A model generated the notes under the pieces. That model had not been told where the DNA came from. It saw only the letters and a program-made list of their open reading frames with translations, and made no database searches. DNA of 5,857 nucleotides, from positions 1-5,857 of the forward strand of contig JAEYTA010000137.1 of the NCBI GenBank assembly GCA_023434265.1. Direction: 5' to 3'. Numbering within the stretch: position 1 is the stretch's first letter; every line of letters begins with the position of its first letter. Shown in pieces: positions 5,284 to 5,857 of the stretch. Source of the DNA: Pseudomonadota bacterium (GTDB taxonomy: Bacteria > Pseudomonadota > Alphaproteobacteria > Caulobacterales > Caulobacteraceae). Made by a program: the position numbers and the translations under genes.

Positions 5284-5310
5284 CCCTAAGCCCTAAGACC
5301 TAAGACCTAG
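5284..5310 (-). repeat. Heptamer tandem repeat, right arm, overlapping the ftsZ stop codon
   Basis: On the plus strand the units are CCCTAAG (5284-5290), CCCTAAG (5291-5297), ACCTAAG (5298-5304) and a shortened ACCTAG (5305-5310). Read on the minus strand, each is a GGGCTTA- or GGTCTTA-type unit beginning from a TAG, and the first TAG (5309-5307) is the ftsZ stop codon. The array is in inverted orientation relative to the left arm at 5193-5215. Confidence 0.75.
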
Positions 5311-5857
5311 TTGGCCAGCCGGCGCAGGAAGGAGGGAATCTCCAGGTCGTCCTCGGCCTCGCCCAGCTGGGGCTCGGGGGCGGACTGGGCCTGGCTGGTC
5401 TGGCGCATCTCGGTCTGGCGCTGCGACGTCGACGGATAGGTCGGCTGCTGCTGGCGCTTCTTGCCGAACAGGCTCCAGCCGCTCTTGCGGTGATCGCGAT
5501 CGTCGTAGTCGTCGTAGGCGGGCTCCTCGCGCGCCGGAGCCGGCGCGGCAGCGGCGGGGCGATCGAGGTACAGCTCGCCCTGGGCCTCGGGGGCCGGGGC
5601 CTGGGCGGCCCGACGCGGGGCGGCCTCGAACTCCTCGACCCACGGGTCGACGATGGGCTCCAGCTTGCGCTCCTCGGCGACGTGGATCACCGGCTCGGGG
5701 CGCGGCTCCGGCGCGGTGGTGCGGGCGCCGAAGGTGGGCTGGGCCGACTGGAAGGTCGGGACGATCGGCGCGGCCTCCTCGGTGCGGGCGGCCGGGCGCG
5801 GGGCCTCGGCGCGGACCGGCTCGGAACGCGGCGGCTCGGCGCGGGTCGGTTCCGGCG
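5307..5857 (-). CDS. ftsZ: Cell division protein FtsZ, C-terminal linker and tail (cut by window edge)
   Basis: FtsZ is the tubulin-like GTPase that forms the division ring. Only the last 182 residues are visible; the GTPase domain lies beyond the right edge. The visible part is a long disordered linker, rich in Pro, Ala, Glu and Arg and typical of Caulobacterales FtsZ, whose linker is far longer than in E. coli. It ends in the conserved C-terminal peptide DLEIPSFLRRLAN (at 5310-5348), which recruits partners such as FtsA. Inside the linker, an acidic run (YDDYDDRD) is followed by a basic-aromatic patch, KSGWSLFGKKR (5454-5486), and then a Gln/Thr/Ser-rich stretch. The frame is open to the window edge; a GTG-initiated reading at 5690 is only an internal codon. 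A Pro-rich TonB-like protein was considered, but the tail peptide and the adjacent lpxC make FtsZ clear. Confidence 0.93.
   Translation of the reverse strand, partial: PEPTRAEPPRSEPVRAEAPRPAARTEEAAPIVPTFQSAQPTFGARTTAPEPRPEPVIHVAEERKLEPIVDPWVEEFEAAPRRAAQAPAPEAQGELYLDRPAAAAPAPAREEPAYDDYDDRDHRKSGWSLFGKKRQQQPTYPSTSQRQTEMRQTSQAQSAPEPQLGEAEDDLEIPSFLRRLAN

Noticed and set aside
5307..5690. Separate 127-aa gene starting at the GTG at 5690
   Set aside because: The frame stays open upstream to the window edge with the same linker composition, so this is the internal 3' part of ftsZ.

Overview
The window is a GC-rich chromosomal segment from an alphaproteobacterium, most likely of the Caulobacteraceae (Brevundimonas, Phenylobacterium or Caulobacter). 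The reasons are the FtsZ tail (a long Pro/Ala/Glu-rich linker ending in DLEIPSFLRRLAN), a sigma73-like -10 element before lgt, CcrM-type GANTC sites concentrated between genes, and the protein families present. The genus is inferred; nothing in the window fixes it.

Left part (1-1279, minus strand): three co-directional genes read right to left: ubiK (BMFP-type ubiquinone accessory factor), a YbjN-domain protein, and proC (pyrroline-5-carboxylate reductase, cut by the left edge). The YbjN gene and proC are 4 nt apart. ubiK and the YbjN gene are separated by 64 nt that contain two GANTC sites. A divergent 167-nt spacer (1280-1446) carries the signals for ubiK on one side and lgt on the other.

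Centre (1447-4172, plus strand): a tight three-gene operon of lgt (prolipoprotein diacylglyceryl transferase), a MidA/NDUFAF7-type methyltransferase and pgeF (peptidoglycan editing factor), with gaps of only 4 and 1 nt. It joins lipoprotein maturation, probable complex I assembly and cell-wall quality control.

Right part (4173-5857, minus strand): lpxC (committed step of lipid A synthesis) meets pgeF tail to tail with no spacer; the two stop codons together form TGATCA. Upstream of lpxC lies the 3' end of ftsZ, with only the disordered linker and C-terminal peptide visible. This is the distal end of a dcw-type division cluster, in which ftsZ-lpxC order is widely conserved.

Every gene here belongs to a known housekeeping family, and I see no new multi-gene system. 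The most unusual DNA is the 228-nt ftsZ-lpxC spacer. It holds a GC-rich terminator hairpin flanked on both sides, in opposite orientation, by telomere-like 7-nt tandem repeats (GGGCTTA/GGGATTG). The ftsZ stop codon forms part of one repeat array, and the other array lies inside a strong G-quadruplex-type motif.
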